DNA of 6,469 bases from Candidatus Poribacteria bacterium (GTDB taxonomy: Bacteria > Poribacteria > WGA-4E > WGA-3G). Where the stretch lies: the NCBI GenBank assembly GCA_009845505.1, contig VXZL01000042.1, positions 1-6,469 of the forward strand. The letters run 5' to 3'. The stretch's first letter is position 1, and every line of letters begins with the position of its first letter. The notes beneath the pieces were generated by a model. The model was not told the origin of the DNA and did no database searches. It saw only the letters and a program-made list of their open reading frames with translations. Below, piece by piece: positions 5,799 to 6,469 of the stretch. Both the position numbers and the translations under genes were made by a program.

Positions 5799-6469
5799 CT
5801 ATGCCAAGGTCCGTTGAAACCACTCAACCGACTTGGCGATAACCGCTTGCTCCGATGCAACAGTGTTAAAAGTGTGGTCCCCCTGATCAATGATTTCAAG
5901 TTCCGTCGGTGCCTCACGCCCACGCATCAATTCGTAGTACCGTTTCCCGTGAGAGACCGGCACGACATCATCAGCACTCCCGTGGATGACGAGGAGCGCG
6001 CCCCTAAACGCCTGAAGGGTGGCAGAAGGCGATATTTTGGGAAGTTCCTCGTAGAACGCCTTCCCGACGATGTTTGGGTTAGCAAGTGCGAGTTCCTCTG
6101 GCGTTGGTGTATTTTTGGCTCTCCCTAAAATTTCATTTTTTCGATCTGGCGGATCATCCGAGAGCGGTGCCCACATCACCGTTGACTTCACGCGGGCATT
6201 TTGACCGGAGACAAACGCTGCAACACATCCACCCATACTCAATCCGAGAATGCCAATTCGTTCAGCGTCTACACCCGGCATAGCAGTGAGTACATCAATT
6301 GACTTGATGGCATCCGAAACCTCACCACCGATAGTCATCTCTGAAAAATCGCCTTCGCTGTCCCCGGAACCCCGAAAGTCGAAACGTAGCACGTAAAATC
6401 CGATAGCCGCAAGTTCCCGTGCCGTCTTAACAAATATTCTATGCGGTTCAACCTTCGTGCCGGTGAAGC
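5799..6469 (-). CDS. Alpha/beta hydrolase, C-terminal 222 residues (start outside window)
   Basis: A soluble serine hydrolase of the alpha/beta superfamily, expected to cleave ester or peptide-like bonds. The frame stays open to the window edge, where it reads FTGTKVEPHRIFVKTARELA, the standard stretch just after the oxyanion-hole HG. The first 25 visible residues therefore belong to the gene, and the GTG at 6392 is internal rather than the start. LRFDFRGSGDSEG follows. The nucleophile elbow GLSMGG gives Ser77 (numbered from the first visible residue), HGSADDVVP gives the acid Asp166, and GDHTF gives His198, so the triad is complete. Perhaps 30 residues are missing upstream. Its stop lies one base from the stop of the convergent oxidoreductase gene, leaving no room for a terminator between them. 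The substrate is unknown. Confidence 0.92.
   Translation of the reverse strand, partial: FTGTKVEPHRIFVKTARELAAIGFYVLRFDFRGSGDSEGDFSEMTIGGEVSDAIKSIDVLTAMPGVDAERIGILGLSMGGCVAAFVSGQNARVKSTVMWAPLSDDPPDRKNEILGRAKNTPTPEELALANPNIVGKAFYEELPKISPSATLQAFRGALLVIHGSADDVVPVSHGKRYYELMRGREAPTELEIIDQGDHTFNTVASEQAVIAKSVEWFQRTLA

Noticed and set aside
5797..5799. Possible shared bidirectional terminator between convergent genes
   Set aside because: Only one base separates the stop codons and no strong hairpin with a T-tract was seen around them, so any terminator would have to lie inside coding sequence.
5718..6128. 136-residue plus-strand open frame over the convergent gene ends
   Set aside because: It overlaps both the oxidoreductase end and the alpha/beta hydrolase on the opposite strand and has no domain character.

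Overview
The window looks like chromosome of a free-living, uncultured-type bacterium of moderate GC that grows on complex carbohydrate. The combination of a phytanoyl-CoA dioxygenase-family oxygenase, a Gfo/Idh/MocA oxidoreductase, an extended SDR, a sugar isomerase and palindromic intergenic repeats recalls Candidatus Poribacteria and related sponge or marine lineages. That placement is inferred from gene content only. I see no tRNA, rRNA, CRISPR array or phage gene.

Layout. Bases 1-60 carry two adjacent hairpins resembling the right end of an IS200/IS605-type element. Three genes then read leftward on the minus strand in the order protein-kinase-like protein (1903-2733), PhyH-family dioxygenase (931-1791), NAD-dependent epimerase/dehydratase-like SDR (52-792). 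A 198-bp divergent intergenic region (2734-2931) separates them from a rightward block: HIT-family nucleotide hydrolase/phosphorylase (2932-3447), RhaI-type L-rhamnose isomerase (3444-4658, overlapping the HIT gene by 4 bases) and a Gfo/Idh/MocA oxidoreductase (4856-5797). An alpha/beta hydrolase on the minus strand (5799-6469, start outside the window) converges on the oxidoreductase, with one base between the two stop codons.

The most distinctive non-coding feature is a 90-bp element present twice (811-900 on the minus strand, 4701-4790 on the plus strand). The copies match at 79 of 90 positions without gaps, and all 11 differences are transitions. Each copy is a run of three abutting palindromes. 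Each lies between two co-directional genes and points the same way as transcription.

Functionally, the rightward block and the SDR fit sugar or sugar-acid interconversion: an aldose/ketose isomerase, an NAD(P)-dependent sugar-type oxidoreductase and a nucleotide-sugar-type dehydrogenase/epimerase. No rhamnulokinase, rhamnulose aldolase, transporter or sugar regulator is in the window, so a complete pathway cannot be claimed. No clearly new multi-gene system is evident. The points most worth following are the repeat pair, the HIT-rhaI translational coupling, the EYP variant of the Gfo/Idh motif and the atypical kinase.
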